Notes: generated by a model from the sequence alone, not told the origin. DNA of 64,000 nucleotides from Pelobates cultripes (GCA_933207985.1 OW240913.1:329479960-329543959); one strand, 5' to 3'; shown: positions 23,871-35,420, counted from the first letter of the stretch. A program made the numbers and translations.

Positions 23871-24435
23871 TCATGCTGCAGTGAGGGAGCTGACAGGAGC
23901 GCTCCCTCCTGTCAGCCCCTCTCCTCAGGCTGCGCCCGGGCGGTGCGGTCCGCCCTCATGGACGCACCGCCCGGGCAAAGCTGCAGCCGCCTGAGGCTCA
24001 ATACAGAGCGCTCGGGCGGCTGCAGCATGGGGGGGCGGGGGGCTGGCCATGGCACCCCCCACCCGGCTGGCACCCGGGGCGGACCGCCCCCCCCGCCCCC
24101 CCCTTAGTACGCCACTGCCTAGAGTCACATTGGTAAAGTCGCCCTGTAACACTCACTCTGTCACAACCACCCTGCCATAGTCACTCTAATAAACACACAT
24201 AAGATACACATACACCCACATATATACACTTACAAATGCACAAGGATACTCACTGCCAGACACACACTCTAAGGCACACACAGCTACCCATAAATGATGT
24301 GTGTTTGGAGCAGGGATCTCAAACTCTGGTCTCCCAGATGTTGATGGCTTACAAATTTGGAATTGATTGAATGCACTAGATGGCCAGAGAATCATGGGAG
24401 TTGTAGTTCAGGAACATCTTGTTGGTTCATACAGA

Positions 24436-24566
24436 GCAGTGGTTTCCAAATCAATTCTCATGACCCAGCAACAGTCCAGGTTTTGTCAGTGTCTATATTG
24501 GAATAAAAAAGGAAATACATAAATCCTTTATTGTTTGTGGGCCATGAGAACTGGTTTGGGACCACT
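24436..24566. mobile_element. Short hAT-like MITE
   Basis: Termini CAGTGGTTTCCAAATC and CAGTGGTCCCAAACCA (reverse complement) continue as ~30-bp inverted repeats including TTCTCATGRCCCA. About 130 bp, non-coding. No clear 8-bp duplication was found. Confidence 0.6.
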
Positions 24567-25269
24567 GATCTAGAACATTTCATGCTTAACTTGTTCTGAT
24601 ATCTTTTCAACCTCTTTTAATATTTACATATGTTCTCTAAAACACCTTCCAAGACACTCCAAAAACACTTAAAGCACTTTAATTGGTGGACATACGTTAG
24701 GTATATAAATGAAATGCTCAAAATCACAACACTTCAAAAGGGGGAAACACCCAAGTGAGTTAAGTAATTATGCAAGGCACGATAACTGGTAGGTACCAAT
24801 GGCAAAATTGGGTAATAAGGGAGACAGGAAGACATATCCCACGCAAGATGGATGACATTTGTGTTCTGTAAAATCCGGGATAAATAAGCCCCAAAAACTT
24901 GCTGATTAATTAGACACCCTGGGCCATCAAACCGACAAATGTAAATCAGTTTTACAGGACCATGCATACTGTATGTTCCCATATTATAGATCTATAATGA
25001 CCACATACATACTGGTAAATAAATTTAAGAGTAGATTAATACAAAATAGGACAAATGCAAACACCTTCAATTAGCTTGATATACACTTGATATAAATATC
25101 ACTGTAAAAACTTGCTTCTTACATATCAGCATTGATTGTACTAAAGTCTTACAATATACATTTTCTGTAAGTATGTCAATTATATATGGGGTAAGTATTC
25201 ATCAAAATGCTTAGAACAATCAGGTCCACAGGGAATCGTAACTACATAAATGTCATAACCTCTTATCAT

Positions 25270-26909
25270 CAGGGCCGGATTAACATAGGGTCTGATGGAG
25301 CTGCAGCTCCAGGCCCAAGCCCATGGAATAGGCCCATTGATTTAAAAAAAAACAAAAAAAAAACATTTTTTATTTTTTTTATTTTTTTTATTTTTTACAC
25401 ACTACTATTAAGGTTGCCAGGTATTTCTCAGGTATTTCTTAGGGTTGCCAGGTTTTTTTCAGAAGTATCTATCAGGTATTTGAGGCTGCCTAGCTGGTGC
25501 CAGTATTGCAGTAATACCGGCAATACAAATGTCAATCTCAGTATAAACTGAGATTAGATGCAATGCTGGAACCGGCCAGTAGGTGGCGCTGTGTGTGTGT
25601 GGAGAGAGGCAGGGATAAGAAGTTAATCTCCCTCCCTGCCTCTTTCTACTCACTGATCCGCGGGGGAGCAGCTGTGCCCAGAGAATCCAGACAGCAGCTC
25701 CCAGCCTGCAGAGACAGCCAACATCTCAGGTAAGTGAGGGATGGGGGGAAGGCTGCAGGGAGACATGGGGACACAGACACTAGGGAACACTGGGGGACAC
25801 TGAGACACTAGGGGACGCTGTGAAACATGGGGACACAGACACTAGACACTAAGACACTAGGGGGCACTGTGAGACCTGGGGACACAGACACTAGACTTGG
25901 GGACACTGGGAGACATAGGGACACTGAGAGACTTGGGAACACTGAGACATTGGGACACTGGGAGACATTGGGACACTGAGACACTGAGACACTGGGGAAC
26001 ATGGGAACCCTGAGACACTAAGGAGACATAGAGACACTGAGAGACTTGGGAACACTGAGACATTGGGACACTGGGAGACATGGGGACACTGAGACACTGA
26101 GACACTGGGGAACATGGGAACCCTGAGACACTAAGGACATAGTGGTCCCATGTCTCTCCATGTCTCACAGGCTCCCCAAGTGTCTCAATGTCCCCTAGTA
26201 TAAAATAAAACAATCTCAGGCACTCACTATGATAGATTTAAGCAGGTTTATTGGACACCGCAATGTTTTGACCTGTACCCAGGTCTTTATCAAGTCTCCA
26301 GTGTCCCCTATATATCACAGTGTCCCCTTTGTATCAATGTGTCTCAGTGCCCCATGTCTCCTAGTGTCCCCTCGTGTCTCAAAGTCACCCAGTGTAACCA
26401 TGTCTCCCAGTGTCCCCAAGTGTCTCAGTGTGCCAAGGTCACCCAGTGTTCCCTAGTATCTCAGTGTCCCCATGTCTCCCAGTGTCCCAATGTCTTTCAA
26501 TGTACCCTAGTGTCCTTGTGAAATGGAACACTGGGAGACATGGGGACACAGACACTAAGGGACTGGGAGACATGGGGACACAGACTTGCCCCCTTTTTAG
26601 GTATGTTTGCCCCTTTCGGCAGTTCTTGTAATGTGATTTGCGTCCGTGGCCACCCTTTTACCCCGCCCATAGTCTTCCTGCTTTACTGGACACTGCTGTT
26701 AATGGGTATGGATTTACTTGAAAGATGAAAGCATGAGATTAGCATAGGGTATGTGTTTTCTCAGAGCTGCCTCCTATGAGTTTCCCTCCACCACCATCTG
26801 CATCAGATGGGAGGTAGGACTGTTTTAGTGTTTTTGGTCGATAAGGTTTTGTAATTAGGCCCATCATAATTGTCAGCACCAGACCCACTGGGCTCTGAAT
26901 CTGGCCCTA
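25270..26909. mobile_element. Non-autonomous hAT-type element, family A copy 2
   Basis: Same ends and order as the element at 15593-17257: CAGGGCCGGATTAACATAGG on the left and ATAATTGTCAGCACCAG...CTGGCCCT on the right. It is flanked by CTTATCAT/TTTATCAT (7 of 8). The interior again has opposed GGGACACTGAGAC minisatellites (25750-26145 versus 26145-26530) and then a short forward stretch. A different repeat (about 26190-26293) interrupts the inverted arm. Confidence 0.83.
26190..26293. repeat. Fragment of dispersed repeat with GTTTTGACCT motif
   Basis: Contains CTCAGGCACTC, AGCAGGTTTATTG, CAATGTTTTGACCTG and AGGTCTTTATCAAG in the same order as the sequence at 30750-30860. It interrupts the minisatellite of hAT family A. 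Confidence 0.6.
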
Positions 26910-27168
26910 TTTATCATATCATAATCTCTTACAAATTTTGCATCAAAGAAAACATTGCATATTATTTTAAAACATTTATGTCAAAGAATGAAGGAATACA
27001 GTAAATTTTACAACATGACAGGACGCCTTGTATTTTGCATAATCTCTCTTTACTAGCTCCACAGCAGCAACAAAACACATAGAAAAAAGAGAGTAGTATG
27101 CACATGGGGCATAGTGACCTAAGCTCTTCCTCTTTCTTTGCTGCTTAATCAAGCAGACAGGTCAGAGT

Positions 27169-27700
27169 CAGGGCCGGTGGAACAATTTTTTCCCAAAAAA
27201 AATTAATTTGCCAACCTCCCATGTTGTGACATCACAACCATATGACCCACCCATCTTAGCTTGTTTGCCCAGATTCCAGTAAAGCCACCACGTGCTGCGC
27301 ATAGGGATGTGCAGTGCATTTCAATAGGATTGTACCAGGAAATTATTCCCCTATGTTATTTTTTCAATGTTATGTAATGTGAATATTTATTAAAATGTTG
27401 AGTGGATGTGTGGTGTGGGTGTGCATCTTGTGTAGGTGTGTAGGGTGGCTGTAAGTGTTGTAGCTAAGTGTTAGGTGTATGTTGCGGCTTTCTGTGCGTG
27501 ATATATAAGGCTGGCTCTGTTTATAGCTGTGAGTGATGTGCGTGGCTGCATGTGGGTAGATGTGAGTGGTATGTGTAGCTGTGTGAGTAGCCATGAGTGA
27601 AAGGTTTGGGCCACTGTGAGTGATATGTGTTGCAATGTGTAAGGTGTAGGAAAAACATGTAAAAAAGTAGAGGAATTTCCATTTAGCATAAGATGGGACG
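27169..27700. repeat. Diverged hAT-like end plus TG-rich minisatellite
   Basis: Starts CAGGGCCGGTGGAACAATTTTTTCCC, a distant relative of the 538-bp module (shared TTTGCCAACCTCCCATG, GACATCACA, CATATGA). From 27400 to 27650 it passes into TGTGTGG/GTAGCTGTGAGTG-type degenerate repeats. The right end was not found. Confidence 0.5.
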
Positions 27701-27910
27701 GGAGAATCAGGGTTAGCTCCAATTGTATTGGGGGTTTAAAGGCAGCTGCCAGTGATAGGAGCTGTATTGATGGCTTTGACCCCTTCAGCTCAGTGGGAGG
27801 GGGGCCCTGAGGGAGAGGGGGACCTAATAACCCTATAGTGCCCGGAAAATGGGTTGCTCTGATAGGGAGACCACATAGCGGTCTCCTTTAACTGCTGGAC
27901 AGGATTACCA

Positions 27911-28320
27911 GGACATACTGCTTAAGGACTATCTCCCATAACCTTGAATTAACTGTTTGAGCACAGATTAGTGCTCTCTACCAAGGCTGTGGCCTGCACT
28001 CAATGGTTCATACCCTGTGCACCTGGGGTGAGCCCTCTGCTATATTTATACTACACTGTGCTGCTGAGTGGAGGCATGCTGTTGCCACCTCTGTTAACTG
28101 CTGTACAAGAATTCAAGGACATACTACTTAAAGGAATATCTCTCATAACCTTGAATTAACCGTTTGAGCACAGATTAGTGCTCTCTGTCAGGGCCGTGGC
28201 CAGCACTTAAGGGTTCATACCCTTTGTACCTGGGGTGAGGCCCCTACTATATGTGCTGCTAAGTGGAGGCATGCTGTTGCAGCCTCTGTTTACTGGGTGA
28301 GCTCCAGTCTATTTTATTTG
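27911..28320. repeat. 206-bp direct tandem duplication
   Basis: The segment from GGACATACTGCTTAAGG at 27911 recurs from GGACATACTACTTAAAGG at 28117, with the same internal order (TTGAGCACAGATTAGTGCTC, CCTGGGGTGAG, GTGGAGGCATGCTGTTG). It lies just upstream of the DIRS gag-like frame and may be its leader or terminal region. Confidence 0.75.
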
Positions 28321-28567
28321 GCCACTGTTAAGATTACAACCCTGTAGGGTTTCTGTGAGCATTTCCTGCTACTATTGTAGTGTGGTCTGTTTGCCCTGCA
28401 TCCTGCAATTGCCTCCTAATTTGTGCCTTCTACAAGGGTGTTCCATATCATGATAAATCTACCTGTCTACTTTTTTCGGTGAGCCCCAATTCTGTGTCAC
28501 ACGAGTTGCCACTATGGAAGATTCCCTGGCTAACCCTGTGGAATTTCAGGTCATGATATAAGCAGCG

Positions 28568-29047
28568 GTGGCGGCAATCTTGGAGAAAACACTCTCAAAT
28601 GTTCTGACAGGAGGGCCGGTCCCATCACTGATACCAGCCACAAGACGAGCCCACTACAGGGTGGACTCTGATGCCTTGGATGTCTCCACTATGTGGTCTC
28701 CCTATCACAACAAGCGTCACTGGAATGGCGTAGGCACTAGACCTCCACAGTCAAAGGACAAAACCTCCGCCAAACACAGTAGGCCGACTTCGGCACCTGC
28801 CCCAACCCCACGGATAGACCCCTCCTTAGATGAGGACCACAACATACCCCATTATCTGTCCATCCTGGGCAAAAGTCGCACAGAGGCATCAGGTTCTGAC
28901 AATGACTGGGGTTCGGAATCCACATATGGTTCCACATTCGTATGTAAGACTTTTCTGGGTGTGCCTCAGATGGCTGAGGGTGACGGTATGTCGCATGCTA
29001 CTTCCCAAGAAGACATGGAAGCGATCCTGCATCCTACTGGTCAATAG
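28568..29047 (+). pseudogene. DIRS gag-like N-terminal fragment
   Basis: An open frame of 159 codons starts MAAILEKTLSNVLTGG and is rich in Ser, Thr, Pro and charged residues, with SKDKTSAKHSRPTSAPAP and an acidic stretch near the end. No enzyme motif is seen. I assign it to gag only from its place upstream of the next fragment and of the reverse transcriptase. It ends at a TAG that is probably a mutation. Confidence 0.5.
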
Positions 29048-29222
29048 CTGTTTAACCCACACAATATCCGTCACCCACATTCTCCTGAACACCTGGCCAA
29101 CTTTATGCACCTGTGGATTTGCTAGCCTCTAGAACTGCTTGCGGCTGGACTGTCCATGCCCTTCCCTCCCAGACAGAATGACACACCTGTGTCCGATCAG
29201 CGGATGATGGCCATGACTATGG

Positions 29223-29828
29223 GTGGCCGCGACCCTGCAAGGGAGTCAGGAGAGGATTCAACGGTGCCCAAGACAAATTGCTGGACTCTATTGGTCCCTT
29301 CTCAAGGATAAAATACCTGATGATACCAGTACCATCTGGGAATGGGCTCAGAATATCCGTGAATGGTCACTGAGATGTTTCTGTTTCGACGGAAACCCCA
29401 ATGTTTGCCTCTCCTCTGAGAAGTGCATAGCAGCACTCCTCCGTATTGACGGAAAGTTGGCGGATCTGGGCGCCAGAACATTGGGACCCCTGGCCCAAGG
29501 CATGCTCTTCGAGGAGGCATTCCTGAGAGAGCTTATTACACATGTTAATGTTCTCACTTTTGCTCATCATGATCCAAACCTCCAGGAGGAAGATGTGGTA
29601 ACCTCTCTAGGGGGGTGTTCAGCAGGGCTGGTCGACAGCGGGGCCATGTCATCAGCCGCATCGGCCATCAGACCCTGTACCTCACTACCACATCCTTTTT
29701 ACCCGAAGTGGGTGAGAGACCACCCTTCTGGAACTCCAGGTAAGCTTATCTATGGTATTATCGAATGTGCTTCCTACAATGCCCACATGAGATACCATCA
29801 CTTTAAGGTCGAAGGCATTCTAACTTAA
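29223..29828 (+). pseudogene. DIRS gag-like C-terminal fragment
   Basis: The 201-codon frame contains IREWSLRCFCFDGNPNVCLS, SSEKCIAALLRIDGKLADLG and GMLFEEAFLRELITHVNVLT. This layout (hydrophobic stretch, S-E-K/R-rich helix, then GLLF...FxxEL) resembles the DIRS gag region just before RT. The end of the frame (PKWVRDHPSGTPGKLIYGII) runs into the linker to RT. Stops and frameshifts separate it from its neighbours. Confidence 0.6.
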
Positions 29829-29865
29829 TAAAAGACCTTCATTATGTAGAGGACTAGTTTGCAAA

Positions 29866-30745
29866 ATGGGACATGAAGACATGTCCTGTCGATCCCTTTC
29901 CACCCCTCTTGCTGACGATATCTATGTTCCCTGTGATGCAGTCAACCTTGGCACTTCACCTGCCTCCTCAGCTCTTTGGTGCTTCACGACACTACTGAAA
30001 CCAGTGATCGCTCACATATGGGTCGGGGTTGAGTTGCATTATTTACCTGGACGATATCCTTATGTTTGGTTCTGAGGGGTCTAGACTATGTCAACATTTG
30101 TGATTCTCCGTCCACCGGCTGGAATCGTTGGGTTTCGTAGTGAATCGACAGGAGTCTGCAACTTCCTTATGGTCCACTTCTTAGGATTCATAATCGACTC
30201 CGCGTCTTGCTTCCTGAAGCTCCCCCCTTAAAAAATCTTCTCAATTCTCAAGGAAATTTGCAAGGTCCTTAGCTGCAACACCGTGCCCCTCTACACACTC
30301 ACAGGGATCATGGGCTACTGTCCTCCTCCATCCATAATATCTTCCCAGACCTGCTATGTTACCTGGACATGTAGCACCTCATGGTGGGGTTTCTTTTGGT
30401 GAACCCCACCTACGACCAACCGGATTTCGTTCTGGAGTCGGATACCAGCCTGTGGGGCTGCGCAAACAACCTGCAAAAGTGTACCGACGGAAGGCGTGTA
30501 CACAACTCAGGAATTCTCCCTTCACATTTACTGCTTGGAACTATTAACAGGATCCTTTACTATCTGCAGCCTGGTGAAGGAGTAATCCGTTTGCATCCTA
30601 CTCCGGATGAACAGAGTGTCTGTAGTCCGGTATATCAACCGCGTGAACAGAGCCTGCTCCTGTATCCTATCAGACATCACAAAAGACATCTTTGATTTCT
30701 GCTTCCTTCGCAGGATCTCCCTGAGAGCGGACTACCTCCTGGGGG
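29866..30745 (+). pseudogene. DIRS reverse transcriptase-RNase H remnant
   Basis: Translated in pieces, the region shows SALWCFTTLLKPVIAHI (RT fingers/palm), then after a frameshift the catalytic YLDD box at 30044-30055 in IIYLDDILMFG, LESLGFVVNRQ, a second FLGFIIDS-like stretch, LLSSSIHNIFP, the RNase H start FVLESDTSLWG (about 30427-30460), and finally VYQP...LSDITKDIFDFC with RADYLLGVNE. The order matches DIRS-type RT-RH. Several stops and frameshifts show that it is dead. Confidence 0.75.
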
Positions 30746-30862
30746 TAAATGAAACAGAAAAAATATCTCCAGGCACTCAGGATGTTAAAGCCACAGGCAG
30801 GTTTATTGAAACAGAAAGGACAGCAACGTTTTGACCTAACAAGAGGTCTTTGTCAAGTTAAT
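30746..30862. repeat. Dispersed repeat with GTTTTGACCT motif, second copy
   Basis: Contains TCTCCAGGCACTCAGGATG, GGCAGGTTTATTGAAACAG, CAGCAACGTTTTGACCT and AGGTCTTTGTCAAG, in the order seen at 26190-26293. It abuts the truncated DIRS element directly. Confidence 0.6.
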
Positions 30863-32267
30863 TACTAAAATTAAGATTATTAGTACACTAAAGCTAGTAT
30901 AATCTTTAATTCACTGACAAACCACCTATGCTACTACCACAGAGACCTGAGAGTCTCATTGATACATGTTTGTTATTTTTTATTACTAAAAACCCACAAT
31001 AAAAAAGATATATATATAAAAAAAAGAATGAATAAATAATACTTGCATTATAAATATGTGAAAAATAGAAAATAGCTGCAAATCAAGCAAAGGGTAAAAT
31101 GATGTTTTGTTTTGTTTTTTTAACTAGAGCCATAGCGGACTGCAGCAATAGAGGGCAAGGAAAATGATTAAGACACATTAAAATTATATTAATAAGTCAG
31201 GAGATTAAGGGCTGAAACGAATTAAACGTTACAGAGAAAAATCTATTGAGTAGAATGTTTCAAGATCTTACTTGCAAAAGATAGAATCGCAAGAGATGTA
31301 AGGACTTTACTCATGAAAATTAATCGACATGTTAAAGTGATAATTTTTAAAGATATGCGGTAAAAAGGTGCATAACACACATTTTTGCATAATTTACCAT
31401 TTTGTAAAGTTCATTCCTGCCCTTTTTTCTGCACATAGATTGGAATACATTGTGAAGCAATACCTAGTAGGCATAAAATTCAGCATGAAGGGAGGAAATG
31501 ATTAAAAACACGTGATTAATAAATTAATTAACTAGATTAATAACACAAGTATGATTTGTAGAAAGGAAAGAAAAATTAGCCTTGCTTTATGACCATAACG
31601 TAAAAACTCCAGTGTGTAACTGTCTCTTTAAAACAAAAAAGATGATCAATAAAGGTAAAAATAAGATCTTTTGAGGCACATAATTATTTTCAGAAAATTC
31701 TTCATCTCACCTTGATGGCTGTTGATATTTAAGTTAATTACACCATCAGGCAATGTCATTGTATGCAAGGGGACATGGACAAATATTACTTCATAACTGT
31801 ATACCTCCCAAAAATCCGGAGGATAAAATTAGGATGGGGCCATAAAGGGAGAGGACATCGCCAGCTACGACCATAATAAGCAGGCCCATCTAGAAAGGCT
31901 CCTTGACTGGCCACCAACCTTCAGGACCATGCAGGGAGCACTGCTCAAGAACAACCTACAGGGTTCTAGTGCCCACTTCAGAGCATAAGTGTATCTAATT
32001 ATGTGCTTGCTCTGTGCTGCCTGGGGATCGTTTCCTTGTGTTTCCAGATGCTGGACACCAGAGAACTCAAAGGTGGCAGTGTGACAGTACCTCAAAATCA
32101 GTACTGTCTGGCCAAAGGCGAGACAGTTGGGAAGCCTGTAACTATCACAATGATGGTTACTCCAAAAGGGCCTGGTTGCAACACCTACTATCGTTGGTGA
32201 TATACTAGTCCACTCAAAGAGCACATGAAGGTGCAGAGATATGATGTCATAACCCAGGATCTGTCAT

Positions 32268-32330
32268 TAATACATAGTTACATAGCTGGAAGGAGACATC
32301 CATCAATTTTCTGCCTTTCTCACAATTGTG
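32268..32330 (-). repeat. CR1-like LINE 3' end fragment (reverse)
   Basis: ATACATAGTTACATAGCTGG followed by AGACATCCATCAATTTTCTGCCTTTCTCAC resembles, reversed, the 3' terminus of CR1-type LINEs with a CTATGTAA-like octamer tail. Assigned by resemblance only. Confidence 0.45.
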
Positions 32331-32778
32331 ATAACTGAAGCATTGCGTGGGATAGGAGTTCTGTGCCAAAATCCCTGTTCATGAATTGTGCCTGATAAAC
32401 CCTCTTCGTGGGAATAATGACACAGTGAGTGGGCTGTGAGATGGGAGTCTGATCAAAATTGGGAAGGGGACGATGACTGGCTAAATCCCCCCCCCCACCC
32501 ACCCCCAAACATTGTGAAGAAGAGCTCACAGCTCCATCCTTTTAATTAAAATAAAAATGTTACAACAAAAGAAGTGGGTGAACTTTATCCATGAATCAAA
32601 TATTTTTTTTCTTTATTTTAAATAAATGAATCACCCAGAAAACAAATGTACATGTCTAATAATTAGTACCATTTTATCTAGTTAAATGCAATTATGTGAA
32701 ATAAAACATTATGAAATGCTTGCAAAATGTTTTTGTCTAATATTTTTTAAACTATTACTTATTAACTCTAACATGCAG

Positions 32779-32974
32779 ATTGGAGGCCAGTGTGATTGCA
32801 AACCGCATGTAACAGGTAGACAGTGTGACCAATGCAAGAATGGATTCTACAATTTGCAACCGGATGATTCTTATGGCTGTCAGCCATGTAAATGTAGCAT
32901 ATTTGGTTCAATCAACGGAAGTATTGACTGCCATCAAACTACTGGCCAGTGTAAATGCAAACCAAACTTTATTG
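32779..32974 (+). CDS. ush2a: Usherin exon equivalent to human USH2A exon 12 (laminin EGF-like)
   Basis: A 196-bp exon encoding IGGQCDCKPHVTGRQCDQC through GFYNLQ, CQPCKC and GQCKCKPNFIG. It finishes one laminin EGF-like repeat and covers most of the next, with the regular CxC, GxxCxxC and GFY/GYY spacing of laminin modules. The acceptor is gcag ending at 32778. The donor is a consensus gtgagt starting at 32975. Phase is 0 in and 1 out, so it joins in frame to the exons on both sides. Length equals human exon 12 (c.1972-2167) from memory. One NGS sequon lies in the middle. No defect is seen. Confidence 0.95.
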
Positions 32975-33131
32975 GTGAGTGTAACATAATATGTTGTTCC
33001 TTAAATCACGTCGCAGTATCTTAAATCACAATGTTAATAAAGCTTATTGACTGATATTAAACATTTTGCATGCTAGAATTGTCATCTCAGGAACATAAAT
33101 GGTTGAAAAGAATTCTTAATAAAATATGTTA

Positions 33132-33415
33132 AAGGGACACTACAGGCACCAGAACAACTACAGCTTATTGTATTTGTCCTGGTGAGTATAATCCTTCCCT
33201 TCAGGCTTTTTGCAGTAAATACTGTCTTTTCAGAGAAAATGCAGTGTTTACATTACAGCCTAGTGATAACTCCATTGGCCCCTCCTCAGATGGCTGCTAG
33301 AGTGTTTCCTGGGGCAGTGCTGCACAGTGTGACATTCAGTGTCTCCACCCTCTGCATGGAGATACTGAACTTTCCTCTTAGAGATGCATTCCTCACAGGG
33401 TGTCTTTAGAATCAT
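33132..33415 (+). mobile_element. GGGACACTATAG-family MITE, partial
   Basis: Starts AAAGGGACACTACAGGCACCA and runs through CAGGCTTTTTGCAG, GCAGTGTTTACATTACAGCC, CCTCAGATGGCT, CTCTGCATGGAGA and ACTGAACTTTCCTC. The same order is seen at 46434-46680. The distal part is missing. Confidence 0.65.
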
Positions 33416-34889
33416 AGGCTTCTCTTTAGAACATATCAACAAACACATGCCTGAAATCCATGATCTAATACAGAATAAGAAAAAATACATCTGTGCTGTC
33501 AATGTAATCTACCCTTCCTTGGCACCCTCTACACCACCAGTTGCAGCAGTAACAGATACATGCTTGCTTCCAGCTTTGTGCAACACTGTATAATCTGGTG
33601 CGGCTTTAACAATAATTAGACTTATAATATATAAATAATATCATAGATATTCAAATTTCCCATATAAATATATAGTGGCTATATAAAATCAGAAGGGTTT
33701 TAAAACCATAAACCAAAAGTGTATGTTTCCAAAAAGGGTTAAACAGCATTACTTCCGAAGTATTAAAAAAAAATACTATCAATTTTTTGCCTCAATTGTT
33801 TCCCACCGGTTTTGCAAAACTCATGTCAGTTGCTTACTGTACACATGTCCCTTTTGGTAAATTAGCACTTTTTTCAAAACTGTTTTATGCTTAATGAGTT
33901 CTAAGCAAATCATTCCTATGCCAGTTTTCTTATTAAACCAAAATAAATGGATTTTTTTAACATGTTTTTTGCTACAGGGCTCTTTGTGATAAATCTTTCC
34001 ATTTTCCTATTATGTTTCTTTGAACTGTTCTTATGAAATGCAAAATAAGTCAACATAATGCCACTGATCATGTACATTGGTCAACTTGCTTATCAAGGGC
34101 CACATAATTTTAATTTTGTAATTCAATGCCAAGCTGATTATAATAAACTACTGCCTCTTGCGTTATTTATCATTTTCTTTTACAAGACAGTTTTTTTTTT
34201 TGGTTTGTGGCTCCCACAGGTATTTTTCAAAAATTAGATTTGATTATAGCAATTTATTACTTTCAAAATATTTGAGGGGAGCTGCGGCTGCATAAGGACA
34301 AAATGTATCAAGTGCCTGAAATACACTGTGCATATAATACACTTTGAAATGTTGATGTATGGGAATATTATGATAAAGTGAGCATGGAGTTGCAGGCAAA
34401 CCTGTCTAAATATCTTTGCACGTAACCAGTTTAACCACTTTTAAATTACAATCCCTTTATATTACTGAAACAGAATTTCAGATTTAAGGAATATTCCTCA
34501 GCACATTAAACAATAGTATGAATAGAATATTGGTGTATAAGATTATAACAAATACATGTATGATTGACTTAGCTAAAACATACTGTTAAAGGGCAAGACA
34601 ATCTGAGAAAAACATAAACTGATATGTTTCTATTATTTAGTTTTAAATAGCCACATTAACATAAAAAATTCTGTTTGTATTAGAAATTACATTGTAAACA
34701 ATATATTGTAATTTTATGGAGGGTATCCTATATATACCACATTTAAGCTTACATTTAAAATTCTTGTATTTGAAGAAACATAATTATTTCAAGGGAAAAC
34801 ATTAATTCTCAGGATTTTTAATATTATGTTTATTTATTCATATATTAACAAATATTTATTTTTGAGGCCTGAATAACAAAGTGAAACAT

Positions 34890-35140
34890 AGAAATTCGCA
34901 CCTCTGAATTTACCTCTGCCCTGGAACTGTGTGCATCCATCTATCCATGCATCCTATGGGTAAGCATTGGATTGGCTAAGATTGTCAATTTTGATGATCT
35001 CAGCCAGGGGAAGAACCTGCACGGTGAATAAACTCACATTTTAAATCACTGACAGGGGGCCCGATAGCCTAAATAGTGTTTTCACAGAAATAGTAACAGG
35101 AATAAATGTTGTATTCCTGGCACTACAGTGTTCTTTTAAC
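34890..35140 (-). mobile_element. GGGACACTATAG-family MITE, diverged, partial
   Basis: Ends CCTGGCACTACAGTGTTCTTTTAA and contains GGGTAAGCATTGGATTGGC and GCCCGATAGCCTAAATAGTG, which correspond to other family members. The left part is lost. Confidence 0.45.
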
Positions 35141-35294
35141 ACAAGTTATAGGTAATATTAAATGCTTTATTAAATTGCATAATGTTCACAGATAATATAT
35201 GTACATATGAAGCAGATAAAACATTGAATGTAGCCTACTTTGGGTATCATAAGAAATCATTGTGTATAAACTGGGTATATACTAGTAAAAGTAG

Positions 35295-35420
35295 TGGACT
35301 CATGGAATAGCTTTCCAGCTGAAGTTGTAGAGGTTAACACAGTAAAGGAGTTTAAGCATGCGTGGGATAGGCATAAGGCTATCCTAACTATAATATAAGG
35401 CCGGGGACCAATGAAAGTAC
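35295..35420 (+). repeat. CR1-type LINE 3' fragment
   Basis: The block TAGTGGACTCATGGAATAGC, AGCTGAAG, GGAGTTTAAGCATGCGTGGG, CATAAGGCTATCC matches 38415-38515. It corresponds to the C-terminal end of a CR1-like ORF2 (WNSLP.EV-like decay product). Truncated before the terminal octamer repeat. Confidence 0.65.

Larger units (their letters stand above)
21901..24117. mobile_element. Non-autonomous hAT-type element, family C
   Basis: The perfect 8-bp duplication CCTAGAGT (21893-21900 and 24118-24125) flanks termini CAGGGGCGTAC and CAGTGGCGTAC (reverse complement). In the 2.2-kb interior I see a ~27-bp tandem repeat (22040-22255), a 28-bp CAGACAGTCACACACTCAGTTA repeat (22260-22360), the module shared with family B, a GAATGCATTGTGTG repeat (22990-23160), a pyrimidine minisatellite (23205-23710) and a nested palindrome (23741-23870). 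No transposase. Long open frames here are repeat artefacts. Confidence 0.88.
28500..30745 (+). mobile_element. Decayed DIRS-type retrotransposon
   Basis: Gag-like, reverse transcriptase and RNase H segments follow one another on the + strand in the DIRS order, in several frames with stops. The sequence stops abruptly near 30745 inside the segment that in DIRS elements follows RNase H (matching ISLRADYLLGVNE). Neither the tyrosine recombinase nor the terminal inverted repeats are visible. DIRS elements are common in amphibians and absent from mammals and birds. Confidence 0.75.
19326..32778 (+). other. ush2a: Intron 11 of ush2a (13453 bp)
   Basis: Complete phase-0 intron, GT at 19326 and AG at 32777-32778. 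It is the most repeat-dense intron in the window: MITEs, a minisatellite, two large hAT-type elements and a DIRS relic. The stretch 30870-32260 is AT-rich and largely unassigned. Confidence 0.93.

Noticed and set aside
28568..29828. Possible host gene of unknown function
   Set aside because: The frames are followed by DIRS-type reverse transcriptase and RNase H pieces with stops and frameshifts, so they are retrotransposon gag remains.
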